DNA of 62,660 bases from assembly GCF_001690355.1 (NCBI RefSeq), contig NZ_LZHG01000041.1, positions 1 to 62,660 on the forward strand. Reading direction: 5' to 3'. The DNA comes from Gilliamella sp. Choc4-2. GTDB lineage: Bacteria > Pseudomonadota > Gammaproteobacteria > Enterobacterales > Orbaceae. Shown here piece by piece: positions 1-9,735 of the stretch (its first letter is position 1; every line of letters begins with the position of its first letter). The notes beneath the pieces are model-generated. The model saw only the letters and a program-made list of their open reading frames with translations, made no database searches and was not told the DNA's origin. A program made the translations under genes and the position numbers.

Positions 1-3000
1 CGCCGTCTTCACCGCCATTGACCAATAAGGCCGCGCCTAAGTTGATGTCATGTCCTGCTTTTAAGGAAATATCACCATCATTGACGTTGATACTTGAAAT
101 TTGGTCAATCACGGTGTTTTTACTTTTGCTCGCACCGTAATGCGTTTCGGTGGTTGAGGTGGTGCTATTTAAGTTGATGTCGTTATTGGCTTGTAAATAT
201 GCCAATTTATCCGCATTTAATCTGCCGCTGCTGTTGATGCTATCTTTCGCTTGAATAATGATGGCGCCCGCATCAATCAGACCTTGGTTATTGACATTAT
301 CCCCTAATAGCGCTACCCGTTTTTTACCTAATATCGCCCCCGAGGATTCAATGTCATCTTTTGCTATTACTGTGACACTTTTACCCGATAATAATGCCCC
401 GTCCGTTGTTAATTGCGGGCGGTTAACAAGGTAAACTTGTGGCACCAATACCGATACCGGTTGTCCATCAACCATGACCGTTTTACTTTCCAGCCAAACA
501 ATATCACTGGTTAAGGCTTTCATTTGTTCCGCAGATAGCGAGGTACCTATCGATAATCCGTACTGCTTAGCAAATTCGACTCCTGCATTCATCAGTGCTT
601 TATATTGCTCCAAGTCACTGGTGTAATCGCCAATATAACGATGACCCGTTAAGGCAGTTATTTGCTCTCGGATAAGCTGTTGCTCATAATAACCATCACC
701 TAACCGTTTTTGGATGTTATTTGGATCAACCCGCAAGCGGTTGAGCATGTAATCAGAACTTAACCATTTTCTGCGATTGGTAAAACGGCTGTCGGTCTCG
801 ACTAAATAATGACTTTGTGGATCTTTGTTAATGATTGATAAGCTATTTTTGGGTAAGGTCAAATTAGGCTCAACAAAGGTGATTGAATCAGCATAATGCT
901 GACTATCTTTGCTGGTCACTTTTTGATTGGTGTCAATAATTGATGTGTTTGGTTTTTCAACGTTATCGGATTGAATGATAGGGTTTGTGATTGGCAAATC
1001 ATCCAATGGGTGTTCGGTTGAAATATTGATATTGCCTTTTTCTTTACCATCGTTGATGATATCTTCAAGTGAATTGTCGAGGTGTTTTTCTGTTTTAACC
1101 TCGGTAACAATCGGATTAACAATGTGACCTACGTTAACTTTTTCCTCTGTTCGCTGCTGTAAATTAACTTGCGTTTTATCTACATTGGTATGGGACTCTA
1201 TTTTGGCATGCTCAAGATCGATAGTGGTGATGAATTGGTTTTTATAGTCGCTCCATTTTGCTCTTTTTTTATATACGGCTTTCCCTTTTTTTGTCTCTTT
1301 TTTTCGGTAATGATAAATTGCATTACCAGTATCGGAAACGGTGCGCTGACCTTTTAATGAGTGATTATTGAGTGTGCCGGTCATAATGTCTAGGGCATTA
1401 CCGGCAACAATTTTGCTATTATCATTCTCTAAATGGTCAGATTGTATACGTAAATCTTTACCAGAGATGATTTCTGCAGGCGCGGTACTTTTGATTTTAG
1501 TTTCATAAATATTTCTTGTGTAATCATATTCGTAATACTTATGAGTGGAATCAAAAGCACCATTATTTGAATGCAAAACAGGGTAGTTGTGCCGTTTTTT
1601 AGGGCTAGTACGAATGCTGACTTCATCGGGTTTATATCGCCTTGCATCACCGAGTGGGGAATATTCAACAATATGTTGACTACCGACTAAGACCTCTTCG
1701 GTTTCAATATGGTCATTAATGTTGTTAATGCGGTTAACTTTTAAGACCATATCGTCAGCCGCTTCAATCCGTGCTGAGTGGTTGTTTAATGTTTGGCCCT
1801 CAATGTACATATCCCCTAAGCTGAGTATCAAGGCGTGGTTGGTATTATTTAACGTGTTGACATTTAATAAAAGTCCTTCTCTTGCCGCAATGGTTGGTGC
1901 AATGGGGCTTTTTAACGAAGGGGTAAAGTTGTTCACTTCATAAGCTTTGATAGAAATCCAATCCCCGTATAAACGGGCACCATTTAGATTGTCAAAACGC
2001 TGCCAAGCGTTCAAATTGACCTCACCGCCATCAATAATCCCTTTATTTTCCAATAAACGACTATTGGTGTTGATTTCTTCGGATTCGATAATGCCCTTTT
2101 CTGTGTTTTTAATTTTATCACTCTTAAGGGTAATGGCTTGACCTGATGAGATTTTGCCGTCATTGGTAATGTGACTTGCGTTGATGAAAATATCTTTATT
2201 GGCTAGCAAGCTGTTTTTGTTATCAAACCCATGCGTTAAATTAAGCTCAATATTGTTTTCAGCAAGCAGTTCTCCATCGCCACTAAGTTGGTTGGCGTTA
2301 ATGGCAATATCATTGGCTAGTAAACGGGCTTGACTGTTGGCTATTTTATCGGCTTGAATCTGCAATAACGTTTTGGCAATGATATCGGCTTGTTGGTTTT
2401 CAAGTGATTGTGTTTTTAGCTCAATTTTTCCTGCATTAAATTTAGCTTTCTGATTAGTAATGGTGTTTGCAATAATCTTTAATAAATTTGCTGTTTCAAG
2501 TTTGGACTGGCTATTATTAATCGAATCGGCTTCAATTAAAATGCCATTATTGGCCGTTGTTGTTGAGTGTTGATTATCAATAGCGCCATTGGACTGCAAT
2601 TGAATTTGTTGCATCGCTATGAGCTTGGCATGATTATTGGTTAAATGATTTTTTGCATGTAATCGAATATCGCCTGTGCTTAATAATTTGGCTTGTCGGT
2701 TATCAATGATTTGCCCATCTAAGGTAACATTACCTTTAGCTTGAATATCAGCAGACTGATTATTGATATGATTTGCTTGGATTGTTAGGTCGCTTTCTGC
2801 GACCAATTGTGCTTGGTGATTATTCACATCATTGGCTGTGATTGCCAATAAGCCCTTACTGCTTAGTTCGGCGTCTTCATTATTTAAAGAATCGGCATGA
2901 ATGATGAGACCATCTTGCCCTGAGATAATCGTTGCATGTTGGTTGGCTAAATTAACCTTAATATCCATTTGTATGCCTTGTTTGGCTTGTAAGGCGGTAT

Positions 3001-6000
3001 TGTTGTTATCAAGGTTATTGGCGTGGATCGTAATGTGTTTATCAGCTAGCCATAAAGCGTTTTGATTATTTATTTCATCGCTATTGGCAGTGATATTTTG
3101 CTTAGCGGATAATGTGCTATTTTGATTGTTCGTTTTATTGGCTTCAATGCGTATCGAATCATTAGTAATTAATGTCGCTGATTGATTATCAAATACAGTA
3201 CTTTGAATATCAATGCCTTTTTCTGCATTAAAATAAGCAGATTGGTTGGCTAATTTTTTAGTTGTTAGTGATAATTGACCGCCCGATATCAAGGTTGCTT
3301 CATTATTATTTAAATTATCGGCTTTGACGGTAATACCATTATCGGCTTTGAATACAGATGAATGATTATCAATGTCATCACTATCAATAATAATGGCATT
3401 TTGACTAACCCATTTGACCGATGCGCTATTAAGCTTTTTGGCTTTTATGCGAATATTATCCTCAGCTTTTAATTTGGATGACTGGCTATTAAGTTCATCA
3501 GCATTAAGGGTGACTTCGTTACCTGCTACCAATAAGTTATTTTGATTATTAATTTGCTTGGCAGCCATAGTGATTTTATTTTGCGTTCGAATATCAGCGT
3601 TTTGATTATCTAATTGCTCATCCGCATTAAATGCAACATCGCCTGTCGCAATTATGGTGCTATGTTGGTTATCAATGGTTTTACCTTGCATAGTCAGGTC
3701 ATGACCAGACTTGATTTTCGAACGTTGATTATTAACTAACTGTGACTCAAGCTTCAGTTTATCACCGGAAATGAGAGTTGCATCCGCATTGTCCAATTTA
3801 TTGGTCGCTATTATAGATAGCGCCTTACCCGATTGTATGGCTAAATGACGGTTATCAATGTTTTTACCTTCAATATTTATCAAACGCTGGCTAATGATTT
3901 GTGCATTTTGGTTATCAATATCGTCAGCCTGAATATGAATGTCTGCTTGTGCATTGATTTGGGTGTTTTGGTTATTGACCTTGTTTGACGCTAATTCAAT
4001 AGTTCCGTAACTGAGCAATTTGCTGCTATGGTTATTTAAATGAGGCGCTTTAAAATAAATATTTTTGTAACTGGATATTGATGAATTTTGATTATTAATC
4101 GTTTGTGCATTAGCACTAATATTGCCTTCACTAATCCATTTTGCGTTGTTATTCTCTAATTGTGAAGTTGCTGTAACGGCGATGTCATCTTTGGCACTTA
4201 ATGTTGCTTCATTTAATTTAACTGTGTTTGCTTCAATGGTTGACTGTTTTTCACTCACCATTAAGCCATTCGTGGCATCAATATAATCTGATGCGTTAAG
4301 TTTTATATTCCCTTTTGCTTTAATTTTTGATTTTTGCGCATCAATATGCGAACTTGTAATATGGATATCATTATTGCTAACTAATACGCCCTCATTAACC
4401 CATAGTTGCTCAGCTGTTATCGCTATGCGATCGCTAGCGCTGAGCTCGGCATTATTATTATTTATATTTTTACCTTGCAGTGTTAAGCCAGAATTAGTTA
4501 ATAATTGTGCGGATTGATTGTTTTGTTCGGCTGAATTAATTAACAAATACCCATTAGACTTTAATTCTGCAGATTGGTTATTAACCTGTTGCCCATTAAT
4601 AGCGATATTATGCAGTGCGGTAAATTTTGCATATTGGTTAAGGAGTTTTTTAACTTTGATATTAATTGTTTTTTCAGAAAGAAATGTCGACGAATGATTA
4701 TCAACTAGCTCACTGTTAATATTAATATCACCTTTTGCGCTTAACGCCGCTTTTTGGTTATTCATTTGATTAGCGTGGATGGTCAACGTATCTTCTGTTA
4801 ATAACTCAGCTTGTTGATTATCAAAAAGATGACTATCAATAGTTAAATATTTTTTTGATTGCAGGGTTGATTTTCTGTTTTCTAATGTATTGGCCTTTAT
4901 TTGCAAATGATCATTACTTATTAGTGATGATTCATTATTCTTTATATCTGCCCCCTGAAGATTAATGGTCCCTTTGGCTAGTAAGATGGCATTATTGTTG
5001 TCGATTAATTGATTAGCATTAAAATTAATTGCATTGCCTGCATTAAGTTTTGTTTGTGCGTTATTTATTTTATTAGCGTTAAATACGATATTTTCATCAG
5101 CCAGTATAATCGCTTGGTGGTTATCTATTATGTTTGCCTTAGCAGAGTATGTTGCATTGGTTTTAGCTTGTAAATAATGACTATCAATCAGATTATTAGC
5201 ATTTAAATTGATACTTTCTTTGCTATTAATTTTGGCTGCATTGAGGTTGATATTTTCAGCTGTCACCGTCATAGATTTAGCACTATTTTGGCTGCTTGCA
5301 AGGTCAACATTTTGTTGCGCATTTACGATAATATGTTGACCTGCTAAATTTTTGCCTGTTAATAAAATATTCTTGGCCGTGGCGGCAATATTACCTTGTT
5401 TAGTTAACAGTCCTTGTTCGTCAACGCCCGCAGCAACCGTACTGTTTTTATTGCTATTTATTGTTGAGGCCTTAAGCTCGACATTATTTTGAGCAATTAA
5501 TGAGCCCTCATTAGTAATCGATTTTTGGGCGTTTAATTGAATATTTTGTTGGCTGTAAATGTGCTTGTTGTTACTGATGGTGTGTTGGCTACTTAAGTTG
5601 ATATCACCTTTAGCTTGTAATGCCCCTGTATTTTTGATTTTGCCATCAGCACTGATAATAAGGTTGCCTATGCTTGCCCTTAGCGCCCCAGCATTATGCA
5701 CCCCAACTCCTTTTTCTGTCCCAACCAGCCGGATTTTACCTGCATACATACCACCAAGCGCCGAAACATCCAAGGCTACTTCGGGTTTTGCGTTACCATT
5801 TTCCGCCAATGCAGTTACCGTTTGTGTGTCAAGGCTTACTTTGTTTCGTCCTGCTATCACATTTAAATCATTTGCCCATACTGCTGAGTTTATTGATACC
5901 GAATGAGCTATTAAATCCGTATAACTTTGTCTTGAACTGTCTAGCCCTTTTCCTGTTACTGCAATATGGCCTTGCTCTACTTGATACCCCGTTAAATCAT

Positions 6001-6634
6001 TATTTTCAATTATCGGTTTTCCTGTCGTTAGCGTACTGCGACTAGCATTGATAAAACCACAGCCATTACAGGTGATGCCAGAAGGATTAGCTATCACCAC
6101 TTGTGCCTTTTGTCCCGCAACTTCAATCACGCCATTTAATTGACTTGGGTTGCGTGAGTTAACTTCATTTAAAATGATTCTAGCAGGCCCAGAGGTTTTT
6201 AAAAATTCGTTACCTTGCACGTATCCGGCTAGCTGTGTTTGATTGATTTTTCTGCTGTTATTTAAGATTACGCCACGCTGTGAAACATCAAATTGGATGT
6301 ATTTATTATGTGATATTCCCTTGCTATTTGGCGTTTGTATATTGATTTGGGTTACACCATTAGCCGTTGCGGTAACTTGTGCTTGTTGCTTTTTATTTGC
6401 TTGTGGATCGGCAATAATATAGCTGCCATAAGCCGGCAAGCTAATGCTGACAAAGCTTAATGAGATAGACATTAAAAAGGCAATAGGTTTTAGCTGAGCA
6501 AAAACTGTTTGATGTGGATGTTGACCGGTCGATGTCGTTTTTTCATTGCCGGTTGGTGTTTTTGCAATGTCAGCAACCACCATTTGCATGCCACGTTTCT
6601 TATTAAAAATAACACGATATAAGTTTTTGTTCAT
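1..6634 (-). CDS. TpsA filamentous haemagglutinin / CdiA-like exoprotein, 3' end beyond window
   Basis: One reading frame stays open from an ATG at 6634 to base 2, giving 2211 codons without a stop; the C-terminus is outside the window. The N-terminus is an extended signal peptide (ESPR, MNKNLYRVIFNKKRG) followed by a hydrophobic core at about residues 50-72. The TPS secretion domain follows (about 75-320) with the hallmark NPSGITCNGCGFIN. Residues of about 400-1550 are short, roughly 20-residue repeats rich in N-N-Q, A-K and I-x-A, typical of the beta-helical FHA-1 stalk. A non-repetitive stretch (about 1640-2020) contains the segment EQITALTGHRYIGDY, found in CdiA/FHA exoproteins before the second repeat block, which then begins. 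The partner transporter gene lies immediately upstream. Known role of the family: surface adhesin or contact-dependent inhibition toxin. Which of the two applies depends on the missing C-terminus. Confidence 0.93.
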   Translation of the reverse strand, partial: MNKNLYRVIFNKKRGMQMVVADIAKTPTGNEKTTSTGQHPHQTVFAQLKPIAFLMSISLSFVSISLPAYGSYIIADPQANKKQQAQVTATANGVTQINIQTPNSKGISHNKYIQFDVSQRGVILNNSRKINQTQLAGYVQGNEFLKTSGPARIILNEVNSRNPSQLNGVIEVAGQKAQVVIANPSGITCNGCGFINASRSTLTTGKPIIENNDLTGYQVEQGHIAVTGKGLDSSRQSYTDLIAHSVSINSAVWANDLNVIAGRNKVSLDTQTVTALAENGNAKPEVALDVSALGGMYAGKIRLVGTEKGVGVHNAGALRASIGNLIISADGKIKNTGALQAKGDINLSSQHTISNNKHIYSQQNIQLNAQKSITNEGSLIAQNNVELKASTINSNKNSTVAAGVDEQGLLTKQGNIAATAKNILLTGKNLAGQHIIVNAQQNVDLASSQNSAKSMTVTAENINLNAAKINSKESINLNANNLIDSHYLQAKTNATYSAKANIIDNHQAIILADENIVFNANKINNAQTKLNAGNAINFNANQLIDNNNAILLAKGTINLQGADIKNNESSLISNDHLQIKANTLENRKSTLQSKKYLTIDSHLFDNQQAELLTEDTLTIHANQMNNQKAALSAKGDININSELVDNHSSTFLSEKTINIKVKKLLNQYAKFTALHNIAINGQQVNNQSAELKSNGYLLINSAEQNNQSAQLLTNSGLTLQGKNINNNNAELSASDRIAITAEQLWVNEGVLVSNNDIHITSSHIDAQKSKIKAKGNIKLNASDYIDATNGLMVSEKQSTIEANTVKLNEATLSAKDDIAVTATSQLENNNAKWISEGNISANAQTINNQNSSISSYKNIYFKAPHLNNHSSKLLSYGTIELASNKVNNQNTQINAQADIHIQADDIDNQNAQIISQRLINIEGKNIDNRHLAIQSGKALSIIATNKLDNADATLISGDKLKLESQLVNNQRSKIKSGHDLTMQGKTIDNQHSTIIATGDVAFNADEQLDNQNADIRTQNKITMAAKQINNQNNLLVAGNEVTLNADELNSQSSKLKAEDNIRIKAKKLNSASVKWVSQNAIIIDSDDIDNHSSVFKADNGITVKADNLNNNEATLISGGQLSLTTKKLANQSAYFNAEKGIDIQSTVFDNQSATLITNDSIRIEANKTNNQNSTLSAKQNITANSDEINNQNALWLADKHITIHANNLDNNNTALQAKQGIQMDIKVNLANQHATIISGQDGLIIHADSLNNEDAELSSKGLLAITANDVNNHQAQLVAESDLTIQANHINNQSADIQAKGNVTLDGQIIDNRQAKLLSTGDIRLHAKNHLTNNHAKLIAMQQIQLQSNGAIDNQHSTTTANNGILIEADSINNSQSKLETANLLKIIANTITNQKAKFNAGKIELKTQSLENQQADIIAKTLLQIQADKIANSQARLLANDIAINANQLSGDGELLAENNIELNLTHGFDNKNSLLANKDIFINASHITNDGKISSGQAITLKSDKIKNTEKGIIESEEINTNSRLLENKGIIDGGEVNLNAWQRFDNLNGARLYGDWISIKAYEVNNFTPSLKSPIAPTIAAREGLLLNVNTLNNTNHALILSLGDMYIEGQTLNNHSARIEAADDMVLKVNRINNINDHIETEEVLVGSQHIVEYSPLGDARRYKPDEVSIRTSPKKRHNYPVLHSNNGAFDSTHKYYEYDYTRNIYETKIKSTAPAEIISGKDLRIQSDHLENDNSKIVAGNALDIMTGTLNNHSLKGQRTVSDTGNAIYHYRKKETKKGKAVYKKRAKWSDYKNQFITTIDLEHAKIESHTNVDKTQVNLQQRTEEKVNVGHIVNPIVTEVKTEKHLDNSLEDIINDGKEKGNINISTEHPLDDLPITNPIIQSDNVEKPNTSIIDTNQKVTSKDSQHYADSITFVEPNLTLPKNSLSIINKDPQSHYLVETDSRFTNRRKWLSSDYMLNRLRVDPNNIQKRLGDGYYEQQLIREQITALTGHRYIGDYTSDLEQYKALMNAGVEFAKQYGLSIGTSLSAEQMKALTSDIVWLESKTVMVDGQPVSVLVPQVYLVNRPQLTTDGALLSGKSVTVIAKDDIESSGAILGKKRVALLGDNVNNQGLIDAGAIIIQAKDSINSSGRLNADKLAYLQANNDINLNSTTSTTETHYGASKSKNTVIDQISSINVNDGDISLKAGHDINLGAALLVNGGEDG

Positions 6635-6715
6635 AGTTATATATTCCTTATTTAACGGCTTTCTTTTCTTTACTACCTGAATATTTATTTAAATAAATGT
6701 TGTGAAAAGGAAGGA

Positions 6716-8419
6716 TTAAAAATTCCAGTTTAGTGAAAAGCCTAATGCTAATGGATTAGTTTTAAACCCTTTGGGTTTTCGAATTGGAGTGCCTGCAAAT
6801 AGATCGTAGTACATACCATAATTACTACCACGTAGACCTATTACGCTACCGGTTAGATGCCGACCAAGTAAGTATTCACTAGCTTTTCCTGAAACGCCAC
6901 CTGTGTCAATGCCTAAATAGACTTCATGGTTATAAGGAGCCAGCCAGCTAAGTTCATTACGAACATACCAACCTCGGTCTGCTTTTAAAGTTAATTCTCC
7001 GTCAAAGCCACGCACGCTCCAACGCCCACCAATAGAAAACTGATCCGGCGAGGTTAGATGCCCTTTTCGTGTGTACTGTCCTTGATAATCCAAACGGTAA
7101 TAAAACTGTTGTTCCGCCAGTCTAAAAGGAATGTTGGATGAAAAGTTAAATTGCAGTATCTCAGCTAGGGCTGTAGCGTAATCTTCAGTATCATATTCCT
7201 CTGGAGCTTTTTCTGCATTGAACCAACGCACCCCTTTTTGGAAGGTGAAACCTGCATCTAATGTAATATCGTCAATATAGTGTCGATGTTGTAGACCTAT
7301 ATGCCAATAGGTGGTTTTTCGGCGTTGAATTTCAATTTCAGTGTCATCAATATAGTTATGTGATTGTCGCAGTGTAATACCATAACTTAAGGTTGTTTTT
7401 TGTGATTCGTTACGGTGAATAACTCGACTTAACTGTATGTTTACGTTTCGGCTTCGACCGCTGTATTTGTAATCGACTTCTTGTCCTGCGACATTTTGAT
7501 GATATTTGTTGCCGGATATTGAAGTATTTAATAGCCAATAACCAAAAGGTATTGAATAGGATATTAAATAGTTGCGTGAACCATACTTTGATTTGCCATT
7601 TAAATCGTGACCACCTGATAAATAAAAAGAATCACTTAACGAAAGTAAATTATCTAAATATAAGGTGACTCCACCTTGATCTCTTCCTGTCGTTTTGGTG
7701 CCTGAATCATCAAGCGATAGTCCTAATCGCCACATTTTTGATTGTTCACGATTTATCACAATATCGCTTTCACCAGGTCTATCGCCGGGAATAAGTTGCA
7801 TTTGAGCATTAACAGTAGGTAAGCGCTGTAAATTTTCAAGCCCTTGTTCTATATCGCGTAAATTTAGAGTATGACCTTCGTGAGCAGGAATAGCGGTAAA
7901 TAGTTGGGCGTATTTATCGCTCTTATTATCATAATAAATATGTCTAATCTTACCTTCGACGAGTAAAAGTTTTAGATTACCACTTGTTATATCTTGTTCG
8001 GGTACCACTAATCGAGTGGTAATATAGCCATAACTAATTAATCGATCTTGTATGGCACTCATTAAGAGGTTAATCCCTTGTGCACCTAGACAGTGTTGTT
8101 CGGCTTGTTGGGCTAATTTATTTAAAGGAATGTACCAAGGTAATTTATCGCGATCAATTAATTCAACATGGTTAATATTGAAGCATAAATCTTCAGTCGG
8201 AAAGTTAAGCTCATTTACACTAGTTGTTGGGGATAATAAGCGGATATTAGGCGATTCTGGCGTTAATGTTTCTTGCAAGGCTTTTTCTCGTTCTTGCTGG
8301 CGAATAAGTTGCTGGTCATTTAGAGTTTGTGGTGTTGGTGGTAATGCAGCAAACAAAAACGTAGGGGACAAAATTAGAAGTATAGATAGTTGTAATTTAA
8401 TCTTCGATAACAGCTTCAT
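6716..8419 (-). CDS. TpsB two-partner secretion outer-membrane transporter (ShlB/FhaC/HecB family)
   Basis: A 567-residue protein with a Sec signal peptide (about residues 1-24, cleavage near LFAALP). A periplasmic POTRA-type region follows (about 75-215, with SYGYITTRLVVPEQD and a VEGKI segment). The C-terminal 16-strand barrel half contains the family motif VRGFDGE near residue 470 and ends in an aromatic residue (LNWNF), as expected for BamA-dependent barrel insertion. The gene lies 81 nt upstream of the exoprotein gene on the same strand, the usual tpsB-tpsA order. Its role would be to bind the TPS domain of the exoprotein in the periplasm and export it. Length and architecture are normal for the family. 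Confidence 0.95.
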   Translation of the reverse strand: MKLLSKIKLQLSILLILSPTFLFAALPPTPQTLNDQQLIRQQEREKALQETLTPESPNIRLLSPTTSVNELNFPTEDLCFNINHVELIDRDKLPWYIPLNKLAQQAEQHCLGAQGINLLMSAIQDRLISYGYITTRLVVPEQDITSGNLKLLLVEGKIRHIYYDNKSDKYAQLFTAIPAHEGHTLNLRDIEQGLENLQRLPTVNAQMQLIPGDRPGESDIVINREQSKMWRLGLSLDDSGTKTTGRDQGGVTLYLDNLLSLSDSFYLSGGHDLNGKSKYGSRNYLISYSIPFGYWLLNTSISGNKYHQNVAGQEVDYKYSGRSRNVNIQLSRVIHRNESQKTTLSYGITLRQSHNYIDDTEIEIQRRKTTYWHIGLQHRHYIDDITLDAGFTFQKGVRWFNAEKAPEEYDTEDYATALAEILQFNFSSNIPFRLAEQQFYYRLDYQGQYTRKGHLTSPDQFSIGGRWSVRGFDGELTLKADRGWYVRNELSWLAPYNHEVYLGIDTGGVSGKASEYLLGRHLTGSVIGLRGSNYGMYYDLFAGTPIRKPKGFKTNPLALGFSLNWNF

Positions 8420-8799
8420 AACAAATTATAATAACGCTTACATAAAATTTACGATTACTATATTAATGTATAACTGGAGCGATTGTCTACATTTATTTTA
8501 TAAAAAATAAACAAAACAAGGTTGCAATTTACACTTTGTGATTTAGGTGATGTACCTCTATGTTTTTCTATATAAAAATAATGAGCAATAGAAAAAATTA
8601 AGCTAGTTATTTTGGTTGTTCTAATTTTTATCTTTTCAATAAAATAATACAAATCTTTAAACGTTATGTTTTTTACCTATCAATGCCAACATAAGCTAGT
8701 AAAGATAAGACAAAAGTTTTATACTAGTAACGTCTTTTAGTATGACAAGTGCCATACTAGCCTACTTCGTTCTTTAACATCATCAATTGGAAGAAAATT
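8420..8799. other. Divergent intergenic region between tpsB and suhB
   Basis: This 380-nt, very AT-rich region separates the divergent tpsB and suhB genes, so it must hold both promoters. A TATACT (8720-8725) and a CATACT (8753-8758) lie upstream of suhB as possible -10 elements, but neither has a convincing -35. The heptamer ATACTAG occurs twice (8721-8727 and 8753-8759). No coding potential with a ribosome binding site is seen. Confidence 0.4.
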
Positions 8800-9603
8800 A
8801 TGCATCCGATGCTTAATATTGCTATTCGTGCTGCTCGTAAAGCAGGTAATGTAGCCATCAAGGCTTATGAAAACCCTAGTTCAATCGAAATCGAAACCAA
8901 AGGCGCTAATGATTTTGCCACTAATACCGATCGTGCGGCTGAAGCTTTGATTATTGAAACAATTAAAAAAGCTTATCCTGACCATACTATCATTGCCGAA
9001 GAAAGCGGCTTAGCTAAAGGTAATGATGCCGATACTCAGTGGATAATTGACCCAATTGATGGTACGACCAATTTTATTAAAAATATCCCTCATTTTGCAG
9101 TGTCTATCGCAGCTCGTGTTAAAGGTAAGACCGAAATTGCTGTTGTTTATAATCCAATGAGTAATGAGCTGTTTACGGCTGCTCGTGGTAAAGGCGCTCA
9201 ACTTAATGGTTATCGTATTCGAGTGAGTAATGCGAAAGATTTAGACGGTAGCGTGCTGGCAATGGCTTTTCCGTTTAAAGCTAAACAATATAGCGATAGT
9301 TATTTTGGCGTATTACAAAAATTATTTGTTAGATGTGGCGATTTTCGTCGTACTGGTTCTGCCGCTTTAGATCTTGCCTATGTTGCTGCAGGTCGTTTAG
9401 ATGGCTTTTTTGAAATTGGCTTAAAACCATGGGATATTGCTGGCGGTGAGTTGATTTTGCGTGAGGCAGGTGGCGTTATTACCGATTTTGCAGGTGGCAA
9501 TAATTATATGGTTTCGGGTAATATTGTTGCGGGTAATCCTAGAATTGTTAAGGATTTATTAGTTTCTACACAAAATGTGTGGCCCGAAAAATTGCGTAAC
9601 TAA
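8800..9603 (+). CDS. suhB: Inositol-1-monophosphatase SuhB
   Basis: A 267-residue protein that begins MHPMLNIA, like enterobacterial SuhB. Metal and substrate residues are visible: E67-E68 (AEES), the family signature WIIDPIDGTTNF with D84 and D87, and D212 in KPWDIAGGE. It hydrolyses inositol monophosphate using magnesium. In Escherichia coli SuhB also joins the NusA/NusG antitermination complex that supports rRNA transcription. Length is normal. The start is preceded by GGAAG. It is a single gene followed by a hairpin at 9632-9656. Confidence 0.97.
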   Translation: MHPMLNIAIRAARKAGNVAIKAYENPSSIEIETKGANDFATNTDRAAEALIIETIKKAYPDHTIIAEESGLAKGNDADTQWIIDPIDGTTNFIKNIPHFAVSIAARVKGKTEIAVVYNPMSNELFTAARGKGAQLNGYRIRVSNAKDLDGSVLAMAFPFKAKQYSDSYFGVLQKLFVRCGDFRRTGSAALDLAYVAAGRLDGFFEIGLKPWDIAGGELILREAGGVITDFAGGNNYMVSGNIVAGNPRIVKDLLVSTQNVWPEKLRN

Positions 9604-9631
9604 CTCTATCTTTTTTATTTCCTTTTATTTT

Positions 9632-9656
9632 GATCGCAAGTTAAACTCTTGCGATC
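9632..9656 (+). terminator. Hairpin after suhB, probable terminator
   Basis: A perfect 9-bp stem (GATCGCAAG / CTTGCGATC) closes a 7-nt loop 29 nt after the suhB stop. A T run (ATTTTTC) occurs 7 nt downstream rather than immediately, so termination is likely but not canonical. Confidence 0.6.
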
Positions 9657-9687
9657 TGTCTAGTATTTTTCTGCATTGTTATTAATT

Positions 9688-9718
9688 TTGAGTATATACT
9701 AATCAATAATGGTATAAA
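9688..9718 (+). promoter_or_regulatory. Candidate copA promoter with 19-bp spacer
   Basis: TTGAGT (9688-9693) and TATAAA (9713-9718) are separated by 19 bp. Long spacers of this type are characteristic of promoters controlled by MerR-family regulators such as CueR, which normally controls copA. A clear CueR dyad is not visible; only ATAC...GTAT flanks the centre. No cueR gene lies in the window. Confidence 0.35.
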
Positions 9719-9735
9719 AATTAAGGCTGCATTTT

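Noticed and set aside
2200-5400. Regular short repeats resembling a CRISPR array or minisatellite
   Set aside because: The periodicity is at protein level (about 20-residue FHA repeats in the long minus-strand frame). The DNA units are degenerate and have no constant repeat with unique spacers.
5559-6045. Plus-strand open frames opposite the exoprotein gene
   Set aside because: They are antisense to the TPS domain of a clear 2211-codon gene, lack ribosome binding sites and overlap each other.
8052-8510. 152-codon plus-strand frame across the tpsB 5' end
   Set aside because: It is the complement of the tpsB signal peptide and POTRA-region coding sequence; no ribosome binding site or family resemblance.
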